A DNA stretch of 38,043 bases from Hyphomonadaceae bacterium UBA4763 (GCA_002403455.1 DHHV01000050.1:3038-41080), one strand, 5' to 3'; counted from the first letter of the stretch, positions 15,841 through 23,956 are shown. The notes: generated by a model not told the origin, from the letters alone. Numbers and translations: made by a program.

Positions 15841-16917
15841 TTACGCCGCAATTGAGGTCATTTCGCGCGGCTTTTTGCGCGCTTCAATGCGCGATTTGGC
15901 CAGCGAAAGGGCGATTTCGTGGGTCGGTTTTTGCTCGAAAAGCGCCCGATCGAGCACCGATTCCAGCGTTCCAACCAGCGTTTGCAGCTTTTGTTCGACC
16001 CAAGTGCGATCGTAATCGCCGCGAATTTCGGCCGCAACATTGATGATTCCGCCACCATTGATGACGAAATCAGGGGCGTAAAGCACGCCTCTTGCGCGCA
16101 ATTCTTCCCCGATTTGCGGCTCCGCAAGCTGATTATTGGCGCCGCCGGCGACAATTTTCGCGTGTAAACCGCGCACAGAATCGCTGTTCAGGATGGCGCC
16201 AAGCGCATTTGGCGAGAAAATATCGACATTTTGACGCATGATTTCACTTGGATGAGAGATTTTGGCGCCGGTTTTGGCCGCCACGCGCGCACAAGCGGCC
16301 TGATCGACGTCAGCGATTACTAAATCGGCGCCCGCTTGCGCCAAATAATCGCACAAATACGCCCCAACATGGCCAACGCCTTGCACGGCGATGCGCTTCC
16401 TCGAGAGATCATCACTTCCGAAAACCCGAAAGGCGGCGGCCTTTATCCCCAAATAAACCCCGCGGGCGGTGACGGGCGAGGGATCGCCAGACGCGGCTTC
16501 GCCTTCATTCAGGCCGGCGACAAAGCGTGTTTGACGCCGCACAAGGCGCATGTCGTCGGGTGAAATTCCGACGTCCTCCGCCGTGTAATATGTTCCGCCG
16601 AGAGACTGCACAGCACGACCGAAAGACTCGAATAATCTTTCTGACTTGTCTCGACGCGGATCGCCTATAATCACCGCTTTGCCGCCACCCAAATCAAGGT
16701 CAGCAACCGCGTTTTTATAACTCATTCCTTCGGAAAGCCGTAGAACGTCTGTCAGCGCTGCAGCCGCATCTTGATAAGGATACATGCGGCAGCCGCCGGC
16801 CGCCGGTCCCCGCGCGGTGGAATGAACGCCGATAATCGCGCGCAAACCGCTCTCGGCATCGTTGAAGAAATGCACGCTTTCATGGCCGGCGAAGCTTGAG
16901 TGATCAAATACGCTCAT
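15841..16917 (-). CDS. Glu/Leu/Phe/Val dehydrogenase family, probably leucine (branched-chain amino acid) dehydrogenase
   Basis: NAD-dependent oxidative deaminase of 358 residues. The N-terminal catalytic domain has GPAAGGCRMYPY, LSEGMSYKNAVADLDLGGGK with the two conserved lysines Lys68 and Lys80, and YYTAEDVGISPDDM. The Rossmann domain follows with VQGVGHVGAYLCDYLAQAGA and DVDIFSPNALGAIL, then the NNQL motif (AGGANNQLAE). The short length and the DLDLGGGKAV pattern place it with leucine/valine/phenylalanine dehydrogenases rather than glutamate dehydrogenase. ATG 16917 has GAGAGG a few nt upstream. Likely role: reversible conversion of branched-chain amino acids to 2-oxo acids. The exact substrate is not determined by sequence. 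Confidence 0.9.
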   Translation of the reverse strand: MSVFDHSSFAGHESVHFFNDAESGLRAIIGVHSTARGPAAGGCRMYPYQDAAAALTDVLRLSEGMSYKNAVADLDLGGGKAVIIGDPRRDKSERLFESFGRAVQSLGGTYYTAEDVGISPDDMRLVRRQTRFVAGLNEGEAASGDPSPVTARGVYLGIKAAAFRVFGSDDLSRKRIAVQGVGHVGAYLCDYLAQAGADLVIADVDQAACARVAAKTGAKISHPSEIMRQNVDIFSPNALGAILNSDSVRGLHAKIVAGGANNQLAEPQIGEELRARGVLYAPDFVINGGGIINVAAEIRGDYDRTWVEQKLQTLVGTLESVLDRALFEQKPTHEIALSLAKSRIEARKKPREMTSIAA

Positions 16918-17068
16918 GGGACCTCTCGCAGAAGTAGTGCTGTAACTGCCATGCCGCACAATCAGTGGGCAAGCGCAAAAAATTACCGATGCTTTACGCA
17001 ATTGCACAAAAACATTTTCTAATGGAGCGAGAACGCGCGATAGATATGCGCGATCCGGCAAAAAGTGG

Positions 17069-17995
17069 TCAGGATCGTTTCGCAAGCACAATATTGGCGC
17101 TCAGGGCGCCCGACTGCAGCGCGCTGAGCCGCGCGCGCCAGGTTTCGATTTCCCAGAACAATTCATGCACCGGCGCGATTCCAGCGCCGCGCTGATTGGT
17201 GGTTTGAATGAAGTGCGCAATTTCTGGCTCAATCGTACTAAGGCGCTCTTTTACCTGCGAAATCAATGTCTTGGTAACGTCTTGGCTTTTGGTGATGCGC
17301 AGGCCATGTCCTTCGAGGCCGGCTTTCAGGGCGTCCAAGCTTTGCAAATTGGCTTCCGCCCAGGCAGACGCAAAGGCGCTCGGTCGAATGGTTCCGGTGG
17401 CTTTCAAATAATCGACCAGCAAAACCGCCCCGCCTGGCGCTATGGCTTGAAAGATTGTTTTCAAAAAGCGCGACGAATCATAAGTAAAAGCCAATGTTTC
17501 AAAAACAAGAAGGCCAGCCACGCCGTCCTTGGGTAAAGTCGAAAACTCCGGATCAAAAGCTTCGCAGGCAAAGCGTGGCGTATCTTCCACCATGAAGTCG
17601 TCGACAAGGCTACCGACCGTCAAACGCGGTTGTTTTCGCCATTCATAGCCAATGATTGGACCCGGATGACGTTCTAATAAAGACCGAAAGGCTGCTTCTG
17701 AACCAAGGCCAACAACGCCCAGCAAATCTTGGCTTTCGAGGCTCAAGTCTTCAAGCCATTCGCCTTCGTCGCCGGCCCCAAAGGGTGAAATGCGCCCGGC
17801 GCCCCAAAGCGCGGCCAGCGCGAGCAAGCGCGGGTCCTGGCGCGCTTCTTCCGCCGCAATCCGGCGCTGCGCAGCGGCTTGTTCGGCCAATAGCTTTTTG
17901 GCGTCGAAGTCTTTGCCTTCCCACCAGGCGTGCAGCCGCGCGCGCGTCAGCGCTAGTGAAGCGGAAGCCGACGAAGGAACCAAACGCGCCAACAT
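17069..17995 (-). CDS. putative SAM-dependent methyltransferase-like protein with degenerate SAM loop
   Basis: 308-residue soluble protein. The second half looks like a class I methyltransferase: LLVFETLAFTYDSSRFLKTI followed by IAPGGAVLLVDYLKAT is the usual strand-helix after the SAM pocket, and the end (RGAGIAPVHELFWEIETWRAR) is family-like. The glycine loop that should bind SAM is not clear; the nearest candidate, LGVVGLGSEAAFRSL, lacks the GxGxG pattern, and PGPIIGYEWRKQPRL follows. The N-terminal 65 residues are charged and helical (KKLLAEQAAAQRRIAAEEAR). It may be inactive or bind something else. The ATG at 17995 has no clear ribosome site. Downstream of it on the same strand, 151 nt away, is the amino acid dehydrogenase gene. 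Function unknown. Confidence 0.65.
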   Translation of the reverse strand: MLARLVPSSASASLALTRARLHAWWEGKDFDAKKLLAEQAAAQRRIAAEEARQDPRLLALAALWGAGRISPFGAGDEGEWLEDLSLESQDLLGVVGLGSEAAFRSLLERHPGPIIGYEWRKQPRLTVGSLVDDFMVEDTPRFACEAFDPEFSTLPKDGVAGLLVFETLAFTYDSSRFLKTIFQAIAPGGAVLLVDYLKATGTIRPSAFASAWAEANLQSLDALKAGLEGHGLRITKSQDVTKTLISQVKERLSTIEPEIAHFIQTTNQRGAGIAPVHELFWEIETWRARLSALQSGALSANIVLAKRS

Positions 17996-18072
17996 GATCG
18001 ATCGAATTGCTGAGCCGATTCTGACATTATAGCCGCTTTTTCTTTAACGCAGCGTGTAATCGCGACAAAAGA

Positions 18073-19116
18073 TTAAGAACTCGTCCAAGGCAGCGGACCC
18101 GCGCCAGACGGCAATTTTGTGGTTGGATTGACCATGAAGCACGCTGCGTCATGGGAGACGAGATCGCCGTTCAAATCGCGCGTCAGCATGTGATAGCCTT
18201 GAGGATAATAAGCCGTTCGCACATGCGTCGGGAACAACACGGCGCTGCGCGCCATGGCTTGCTCAGGGATAACTTGGTCATTGGCCCCGTAAGCAACAAA
18301 AGTTTTGGCGGGCAGATGCTGCGCCGCCGCATGCGCGCGCTCCATCAGCGCGACGACGCCGCGCACGGCGTCAATCCGATTGGTTTTCAGCGTCAACGGA
18401 TCGAGCGAATGGGCGCGCAACATCTCGAAATTGTCCGTCGGATAGATTTTGATCCCGCGCGGCGGTCGCACGACCCAATTGGGGCGCAACAGCGTCGACA
18501 GCCACAGCGACACGCTCCACAGGCTCGGCAACGCCCCCCAACCGCGCAAACCGGGCGCAAGGAGGACCAATCGGTCACAATCAAGCCCCTGCGGCTCCGC
18601 TGCGGCGGTCATCGCCACCGCCCCGCCCATCGAAATGCCGGCAACGCTGATCGGCAAGCGCGGGTGAGCGCGGCGCGCCAGGGAGATGGCTTGGCGCAAA
18701 TCTTGGCGCATGACGTCTTCATTCGGCCAAATGCCGCGCTCGGGCGAGCGGCCAAAGCCGCGCTGATCATAGGCATAAGTGACCAAGCCATACTCGGCCC
18801 AAATCGGCGCGGCGCGATGAAAGGCGTTTGCGTAATCGTTCATGCCATGCACGCCGATCACAACGCCCAGCACGTCGCCTGCGGGGCGCCAGACGGTCAG
18901 GCCAAGCTTTGCGCCGTCAAAGCTGATGAAATGCGACGAGGACAATTGTGGATTTACCCTCGAAGGTTGAGGCGCCTTCAATGTCTGCTCGCCGCTGGCG
19001 CAGGCCGACAAGATCATGACGCTGAACGCCCCGCCAAGGGCGCGAAGGGACGTTCGGCGGCAAACATCGATTGAATCAGGACGCGCCGTCGCGGCAATAG
19101 CTTGGTTTCGATCCAT
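18073..19116 (-). CDS. alpha/beta hydrolase lipoprotein, monoacylglycerol-lipase/lysophospholipase-like
   Basis: Serine hydrolase of 347 residues from ATG 19116. The catalytic serine is in GISMG, the oxyanion motif in VIGVHGMNDYANAF, the acid in YGANDQVIP and the histidine in QGYHMLTRD; the YAYDQRGFGRSPERG strand is typical of the lysophospholipase PldB/monoglyceride-lipase group. The N-terminus has a twin-arginine segment (CRRTSLRALGG) and a lipobox LSAC (Cys39), so it is an exported lipoprotein. Odd point: the first about 18 residues are encoded by DNA that is a decayed copy of the 3' end of the uracil-DNA glycosylase gene, read in another frame. No good ribosome site precedes ATG 19116; TTG 19149 is an in-frame alternative. 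The gene's original start may have been lost or replaced. Confidence 0.85.
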   Translation of the reverse strand: MDRNQAIAATARPDSIDVCRRTSLRALGGAFSVMILSACASGEQTLKAPQPSRVNPQLSSSHFISFDGAKLGLTVWRPAGDVLGVVIGVHGMNDYANAFHRAAPIWAEYGLVTYAYDQRGFGRSPERGIWPNEDVMRQDLRQAISLARRAHPRLPISVAGISMGGAVAMTAAAEPQGLDCDRLVLLAPGLRGWGALPSLWSVSLWLSTLLRPNWVVRPPRGIKIYPTDNFEMLRAHSLDPLTLKTNRIDAVRGVVALMERAHAAAQHLPAKTFVAYGANDQVIPEQAMARSAVLFPTHVRTAYYPQGYHMLTRDLNGDLVSHDAACFMVNPTTKLPSGAGPLPWTSS

Positions 19117-19180
19117 GATTTTCGTTTCAGCAAGCCAATGTGACGCCAAAATGGAGGCCGCAACGCTATTTCGGCGGGTT
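19066..19180 (-). pseudogene. decayed fragment of a uracil-DNA glycosylase 3' end
   Basis: This stretch aligns without gaps to 20161-20275, the 3' part of the glycosylase gene, at about 88 of 115 bases by hand count. In the glycosylase frame it reads WRHIGLLKRKSWIETKLLP then VLIQSMFAAERPF, matching WRNNALLKREPWIEAELLP and VQIQSILASED of the intact protein. The rest of the gene is missing: upstream of about 19180 the similarity fades. The fragment overlaps the start of the hydrolase gene in a different frame. Together with the intact copy it flanks the toxin-antitoxin pair as direct repeats. Confidence 0.75.
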
Positions 19181-19368
19181 CACGTGAATGTGGGAGCGGC
19201 AAAGGCCGGCGTGCGGCGGCGACGGGGAGCGGTAACGGCGCCATTTGGATCAGCAAAAATCCAGCCATCATTGTGAGAGTTTTTGCCCGCAGCATCCATG
19301 CGTCAAGCCCTTTCTGGCGCGGCTGGAACGGGCTATATGACGATCGTGGTCGCAAAGGAGCAGTCGAG

Positions 19369-19614
19369 ATGAAAGAAATCCAGCTGCGCGAGGCGAAAGC
19401 CAACCTTTCAGCGGTAATCGATGACGCCATGGATGGGAAAGCCTCGGTCATTACGCGCCGCGGCCGGCCCGAGGCGGTGGTGATAAGTTATGAGGAATGG
19501 CGAAGACTTTCGGCCGTGCCGTCGTTTGCAAAGCTGTTGATGTCCGCGCCGCTTGCTGGTGTCGAGCTACCCGAACGGGATGAATCGGCGACCCTGCGCG
19601 ATCCCGAGGTGTGA
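19369..19614 (+). CDS. Phd/YefM-type antitoxin
   Basis: 81-residue antitoxin of the Phd/YefM superfamily, which binds DNA through its N-terminal half and masks the toxin with its C-terminus. Visible features are the MKEIQLREAKANLSAVIDDA opening, the TRRGRPEAVVISYEEWRRL core typical of Phd proteins, and a short acidic tail (ELPERDESATLRDPEV) suited to wrapping the toxin. AAGGAG lies 8 nt before the ATG, the strongest ribosome site in the neighbourhood. The last codons overlap the GTG of the toxin gene by 4 nt, the usual coupled order with antitoxin first. It should autoregulate the pair, but I see no clear palindrome upstream. Confidence 0.9.
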   Translation: MKEIQLREAKANLSAVIDDAMDGKASVITRRGRPEAVVISYEEWRRLSAVPSFAKLLMSAPLAGVELPERDESATLRDPEV

Positions 19615-20054
19615 CCTTTTTAATTGACACCAATATCTTGTCTGCCGCCGCGCCAGGCAAACCCGCGCTTGCCCCCGCGCTGGCCGCTTGGATGGAGGCG
19701 GCGTCCGATCAGCTCTACCTTTCGGCCATGACCATCGCCGAATTCGAACAAGGCATCGCCAAACTGCACCGCTCAGGCGCCGCTCGGAGGGCCGAGGAAC
19801 TGACAGCGTGGCTGGCATCGGTGTTGCGTCTTTATGGCGGTCGAATTTTGCCGCTGGATGTGGGCGTCGCCCATAGGCTCGGCCAACTGGCTGACTACAC
19901 ACGGGCTATCGGACGTCCGACGGGGCTGGCGGACCTGATCATCGCTGCAACGGCGCTGCGGCATGGCTGCATGGTGCTGACCCGTAATTTGAAGCACTTT
20001 AAGCCGCTCGGGATCGCCGCGCACGATCCTTTCGAGGGTCTGCCGCCGCATTGA
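19611..20054 (+). CDS. vapC: PIN-domain toxin ribonuclease (VapC/FitB-like)
   Basis: 147-residue PIN-domain endoribonuclease. The metal-binding acids are in place: Asp6 (LIDTNILS), Glu44 (TIAEFEQGI) and Asp108 (GLADLIIAATA), with TRNLKHF (124-130) supplying the conserved Asn/Thr end. VapC toxins cut tRNA or rRNA when the antitoxin is lost. The GTG start at 19611 is inside the antitoxin stop. The pair stands alone between two copies of a glycosylase gene tail, which suggests it was inserted here. The combination of a Phd-type antitoxin with a PIN toxin is common among chromosomal modules. Confidence 0.92.
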   Translation: MTFLIDTNILSAAAPGKPALAPALAAWMEAASDQLYLSAMTIAEFEQGIAKLHRSGAARRAEELTAWLASVLRLYGGRILPLDVGVAHRLGQLADYTRAIGRPTGLADLIIAATALRHGCMVLTRNLKHFKPLGIAAHDPFEGLPPH

Positions 20055-20128
20055 TCCAGCCACGTGCACGCGACCATGTATCTGCCAAAGGCAGTTCCAG
20101 GCGCGGCTCATCCACCATTCTTACAACA

Positions 20129-20743
20129 TCATACCGCCCCGGGGTCTTCAGACGCCAAAATCGACTGAATCTGGACACGCAAAAGCGGCAAAAGCTCGGC
20201 CTCGATCCATGGTTCGCGTTTCAACAAGGCGTTGTTGCGCCAAGACGGATGCGGCAACGCGATTTTGTCGGGTTGCACATAGCCCCAAACGGGGCTTTGT
20301 TTGGCCTGCGCCCTCTCTTTTGCCGCAGGATTTGCCCGGGAATCTTCCCGCATGGCGTAGCTGCCGAGCAGGACCGTGAGGCGAATTTGGCGCAAATGCG
20401 ACAACAGCTTGCGCCGCCACAGCGGCGCGCATTCAGGGCGCGGCGGCAAATCGGCGCCCCTGGAATCGCGGCCTGGATAGCAAAAACCGGTCGGCGCGAT
20501 GGCGACGAGCTCGGGATTATAAAATTGCGCCGGTGAGAGCCCGAGCCAGGCGCGCAATCGCACGCCGGACGGATCGTCGAAGGGACGGCCGCTCATTTGA
20601 ACGCGGAAGCCTGGCGCCTGGCCGATAATCAACAGCTTTGCCGGCGCGCTCGCCTGCACGATCGGGCGCGGCGGATGGGCAAAATGCGCGGCGCACTGGG
20701 TGCAGCTGCGGATTTGCGTCAACAGATCTGCAAGTTCGTCCAT
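20129..20743 (-). CDS. uracil-DNA glycosylase family protein with putative 4Fe-4S site
   Basis: 204-residue member of the iron-sulfur uracil-DNA glycosylase superfamily, which removes uracil or related damaged bases from DNA. The catalytic motif region is LLIIGQAPGFRVQMSGRPFD (residues 38-57) and the leucine-loop motif is HPSWRNN (165-171). Four cysteines fit the cluster pattern: Cys14-X2-Cys17 and Cys88-X16-Cys105. GQAPG in place of the GEAPG/GEGPG of family 4, and the FCYPGRDSRGADLPPRPEC segment, mark a less-studied subgroup, so substrate preference is open. ATG 20743 lies 5 nt after the stop of the rhodanese gene, which I take as the same operon. Its 3' end has a decayed second copy at 19066-19180. 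Confidence 0.88.
   Translation of the reverse strand: MDELADLLTQIRSCTQCAAHFAHPPRPIVQASAPAKLLIIGQAPGFRVQMSGRPFDDPSGVRLRAWLGLSPAQFYNPELVAIAPTGFCYPGRDSRGADLPPRPECAPLWRRKLLSHLRQIRLTVLLGSYAMREDSRANPAAKERAQAKQSPVWGYVQPDKIALPHPSWRNNALLKREPWIEAELLPLLRVQIQSILASEDPGAV
20161..20275. repeat. direct repeat, intact copy (glycosylase 3' end)
   Basis: Partner of the 19066-19180 fragment, same orientation, offset 1095 bp, about 77% identical by hand alignment without gaps. The toxin-antitoxin genes lie exactly between the two copies. Confidence 0.75.
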
Positions 20744-20748
20744 CGACG

Positions 20749-21243
20749 TTATTTGGCGGGTTTGCCGGTAACGGGCAATCCACGTCTGATCCAGCCTGGA
20801 CCGCCGCCCGATCCCAACATGCCTTCGCGGATATCGGCGACGGCGGTAAAGCCGTTTTCGATCAACAGCTGCGCCGCATAACTCGAGCGGACGCCGCGGG
20901 CGCAAATCAGCGCAACCGGCTTGCTACGGTCCCCGCCGAGAGCCGCTTCAACCTCTGCGATAAAATTCGATTTGCGCCAATCCAAGGCTGTGGCGCCGGC
21001 GGCGATCCCGGTGCGGGCGATCTCGCCGGGCGTGCGGATATCGATCAGCGTCAGACGGTTGTCGTAGAGGCTCGCCAAGGCTTGCGGCGGGGAGAGCAAT
21101 AAAGGCGGCTTCGGCGCCTGGGCGGCGCTGTCGCCCGGCGCCAGCAGGAAAGTGATGGCGGCCAATGCAAGCGCGCAGATTTTGATCTTGAAGCGTGTTC
21201 GCACCTGCACTAAACTCTCAATTTGGCGTTGAATATCGGTCAT
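20749..21243 (-). CDS. secreted rhodanese-like domain protein
   Basis: 164-residue single rhodanese domain behind a signal peptide (hydrophobic ICALALAAITFLLA, cleavage near SAAQA at 39-43), so it acts in the periplasm. The rhodanese pattern is seen as LTLIDIRTPGEIARTGI and the active loop CARGVRSS with the sulfur-accepting Cys114, followed by GFTAVADIREGMLG. Rhodaneses carry persulfide sulfur; physiological acceptor unknown. The ATG at 21243 has no ribosome site; GTG codons at 21210 or 21204 follow a GAGAG sequence and would give a more normal signal peptide, so the start is uncertain. Upstream partner of the glycosylase gene by only 5 nt, though the two products act in different compartments. 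Confidence 0.85.
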   Translation of the reverse strand: MTDIQRQIESLVQVRTRFKIKICALALAAITFLLAPGDSAAQAPKPPLLLSPPQALASLYDNRLTLIDIRTPGEIARTGIAAGATALDWRKSNFIAEVEAALGGDRSKPVALICARGVRSSYAAQLLIENGFTAVADIREGMLGSGGGPGWIRRGLPVTGKPAK

Positions 21244-21317
21244 TGCAGCGCAAAGCCGGGCTGGCTGGCGCGCGATCGTTGCTCAACTGAAGCAAAATTC
21301 TGGCGGAAGGAAGTCAC

Positions 21318-21668
21318 ATGGCGCGCGTCACCGTTGAAGATTGCGTGGAGCAAGTCGCCAACCGGTTTGATCTTGTCTTGTTGGCCGCGCATCGGGCGCG
21401 GGCGATGGCTTCTGGCGCCGAACCCTTGGTCAAGCGCGAGAACGACAAGGACCCGGTCGTGGCGCTGCGGGAAATCGCCGATCGTGCGGTTGATCTTGGC
21501 GGTCTCAATCACGCACTGGTCGAGAGCCTGCGCGAGCAGCCCAAGCGCGACGCTCATGACGACGAAGTCGATCGGATCCCAGCCAAAATCACTTTCGTGC
21601 CGAGCGAGGCCGATCTGATGAAAACCCTGCAGGAAGAACAAGCCGTTCAGCGCGACGAGCGCTATTGA
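21318..21668 (+). CDS. rpoZ: RNA polymerase omega subunit
   Basis: Omega helps assemble the beta' subunit into RNA polymerase and, in many proteobacteria, forms part of the ppGpp site. The 116-residue product begins MARVTVEDCVEQVANRFDLV and continues LLAAHRARAMASG, the standard omega core; DNDKDPVV-like KRENDKDPVVALREIA follows, and the C-terminal half is the longer acidic tail usual in Alphaproteobacteria. A good GGAAGGAAG ribosome site precedes the ATG. It leads directly into rsh, the ppGpp enzyme gene, a widely conserved pairing that links the alarmone enzyme to one of its targets. Confidence 0.96.
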   Translation: MARVTVEDCVEQVANRFDLVLLAAHRARAMASGAEPLVKRENDKDPVVALREIADRAVDLGGLNHALVESLREQPKRDAHDDEVDRIPAKITFVPSEADLMKTLQEEQAVQRDERY

Positions 21669-21709
21669 TCGCGCGAGGCGATAGCTTGGCGGAGGCAGTC
21701 CTCGGCAAC

Positions 21710-23956
21710 ATGGCGGGCGATCACGGCCCAAGCGTCGGCGCCGTTCCGGGAGAAGCCGGCCGCCCAGCGGGTTATCTGCGGCAATATCAATTGGTGGACC
21801 GCGTCCGCGCTTATCAGCCGGATGTCGATGTTGACCTGATCAATCGGGCGTATGTCTTTGCCGTCTCCATGCATGGCGAGCAAAAGCGCGCCTCCGGCGA
21901 TCCTTATTTTGCCCATCCGGTCCAGGTCGCCGGCATTCTGACCGAGTTCAAGCTCGATGCGGCGTCGATTGCGGCGGGGCTCTTGCACGATACGGTCGAA
22001 GACACCGATGCGACCATTGACGATATTCGCGGCCTGTTCGGCGGCGACGTCGCCGAAATCGTCGATGGCTTGACCAAGCTCAATCAGGTCAGTTTCGCCA
22101 ATGACCAAATCAAGCAAAGCGGCAATTTGCAAAAATTTGTGCTGGCGATTTCCAAAGACCCACGGGTCTTGATGGTCAAGCTCGCCGATCGTTTGCACAA
22201 TATGCGCACGCTGCATTACATCAAGAATGACAGCAAAAGGGCGCGGATCGCCCGCGAGACCTTGGATATTTACGCGCCGTTGGCGCGCCGGATCGGCATT
22301 CAATTGATCTCCAATGAATTGGAGGATCTGGCCTTTCGGGAAATCGATGCCGACGCCTATGAAATGATCATCGCGCGGATGAAAGCCTTGCGCGACCCGA
22401 ATGAGGCGTTGCTTGATGACATTTTATACGCGCTGAAGAATTTGCTCGCCACTGCCGGCCTGAAAGGCGAGGTCAAAGGGCGCGAGAAGCGCCCCTATTC
22501 AATTTGGCAAAAGCTGCAGCGCAAGACGCTGACCTTTGCGCAGATCACCGATATTTATGGCTTTCGGATCATTGTTGACGACATCGCCGATTGTTATCAG
22601 GTGTTGGGTTTGGCCCATGGCGCCTGGGCCTGCATGTCGAACCGGTTCAAGGATTATATCTCTGCGCCGAAACCGAATGGCTATCGGTCTTTGCACACGA
22701 CGGTGATCGGGCCGAAGAACCGCGCCTTGGAATTGCAAATCCGCACGCAGGTCATGGACGACGTCGCCGATCATGGGCTTGCGTCGCATTGGCGCTATAA
22801 AGAAGCGACCTACGGGTTTGACGTCGATGCGGCGAAACGCTTTGGCGGCGATCCGTTGGGCCAAGTGCGCCAATTGGTCGAAATCCTCAATGATGGCGGG
22901 GATTCGGATGAATTCCTGGAGCATGTCAAACGGGAGATGACGCAGGATTTGGTCTTTGCGTTCACGCCGAAAGGCGAGCTGAAATCCTTGCCCAAGGGCG
23001 CGACCCCGGTCGACTTTGCCTATGCCTTGCACACCCAATTGGGAGATTTATGCGTCGGGGCGCGGATCAATGGGGTGGAGCGTCCCTTGCGAACGGCGCT
23101 GGAGAACGGCGACGTCGTCGAGATCATCCTCGGCGATCGGCCTTCACCGCCGCGCGATGGCGAGGCGTTGGCGGTAACCGGCCGGGCGCGATCGGCGATC
23201 CGGCGCCTGGTGCGGCAAAAGCAGCGCGAAGAATTTCTGACGCTCGGCCGCAATATGCTGAAACAGGTGTTGCAGGCGCATGGCGTCGATCCGCAAGCAG
23301 TCGTGTTGGACGAGGCGGCGCGGCGTTTTGGCGCAAAGGATGTCGAGAGCTTGCTGGCGGCGATCGGGGAAAGCCGGATCGGCGTGCGGGATGTGGCCCG
23401 CGTGATCATTCCTGATTTGCCTTATGATGCCGAAGCGCGGGCGCGCCGCGTTTTGCTGGATGACGAGTCGATGCGGCTGTTCGTCGATGGCGACAATCTT
23501 ACGCCCGGCGTCAGTTTGCATTTGTCGAGCTGCTGCTCGCCGATCCCCGGCGATCGCATTGTCGGCGTCAAGGCGCCCGGACGCGGCATCGAGGTGCATG
23601 TCACCGATTGCGCGGCATTGGCGGAGCTCGAGGGGCCGGCCGATGTGTGGATCGATCTTGCCTGGACGCGCAAAGCGGGCAGCGAAGCCATCGCGGTTGG
23701 ACGCTTGATCGTCACGGTCGAGAACGCCAAGGGCCGGCTCGGCGAATTATGCACGCAGATCGGCCAAAGCGGCGGCAATATCTTGAACGTCAAGACTTTG
23801 CGCCGCGCCGTTGATTTCTTTGACATTGTGTTCGACATCGAAGTCGTCAACGACAAGGAGCTCGAGACGATCATGGGCGCGCTGCGCTCGCGGGTGGGCG
23901 TGGTGTCGGTCGAGCGCCTGCGGGGCGAGGAGATGGCGCGTGAACGGGTCCACTGA
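21710..23956 (+). CDS. rsh: bifunctional (p)ppGpp synthetase/hydrolase
   Basis: Stringent-response enzyme of about 748 residues. N-terminal HD hydrolase: FAHPVQVAGIL and HDTVED (about 93-98) with VMLVKLADRLHNMRTL-like LMVKLADRLHNMRTLHYI, so the hydrolase site is intact. Synthetase: ITDIYGFRIIVDD, PNGYRSLHTTVIG and LELQIRT. TGS domain: VFAFTPKGELKSLPKGATPV. C-terminal conserved-cysteine region (SSCCSPIPGDRIVG) and ACT domain (TVENAKGRLGELCTQIG) complete the long RSH form. The start is uncertain: ATG 21710 fits the family best since homology begins around YLRQYQLVDRV, but TTG 21665 (overlapping the rpoZ stop as TTGA) and TTG 21686 (GAGG 7 nt upstream) are in frame. The 3' end overlaps pyrE by 17 nt. 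Confidence 0.95.
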   Translation: MAGDHGPSVGAVPGEAGRPAGYLRQYQLVDRVRAYQPDVDVDLINRAYVFAVSMHGEQKRASGDPYFAHPVQVAGILTEFKLDAASIAAGLLHDTVEDTDATIDDIRGLFGGDVAEIVDGLTKLNQVSFANDQIKQSGNLQKFVLAISKDPRVLMVKLADRLHNMRTLHYIKNDSKRARIARETLDIYAPLARRIGIQLISNELEDLAFREIDADAYEMIIARMKALRDPNEALLDDILYALKNLLATAGLKGEVKGREKRPYSIWQKLQRKTLTFAQITDIYGFRIIVDDIADCYQVLGLAHGAWACMSNRFKDYISAPKPNGYRSLHTTVIGPKNRALELQIRTQVMDDVADHGLASHWRYKEATYGFDVDAAKRFGGDPLGQVRQLVEILNDGGDSDEFLEHVKREMTQDLVFAFTPKGELKSLPKGATPVDFAYALHTQLGDLCVGARINGVERPLRTALENGDVVEIILGDRPSPPRDGEALAVTGRARSAIRRLVRQKQREEFLTLGRNMLKQVLQAHGVDPQAVVLDEAARRFGAKDVESLLAAIGESRIGVRDVARVIIPDLPYDAEARARRVLLDDESMRLFVDGDNLTPGVSLHLSSCCSPIPGDRIVGVKAPGRGIEVHVTDCAALAELEGPADVWIDLAWTRKAGSEAIAVGRLIVTVENAKGRLGELCTQIGQSGGNILNVKTLRRAVDFFDIVFDIEVVNDKELETIMGALRSRVGVVSVERLRGEEMARERVH

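Noticed and set aside
18151..19074. Plus-strand open frame of 307 codons opposite the hydrolase
   Set aside because: Shadow frame; the minus strand has a full serine hydrolase with lipobox and triad.
19014..19451. Minus-strand open frame joining the glycosylase tail fragment to sequence antisense of the antitoxin
   Set aside because: Only the short glycosylase-like end is homologous to anything; the rest is antisense to a real gene, so I list a fragment instead of a gene.
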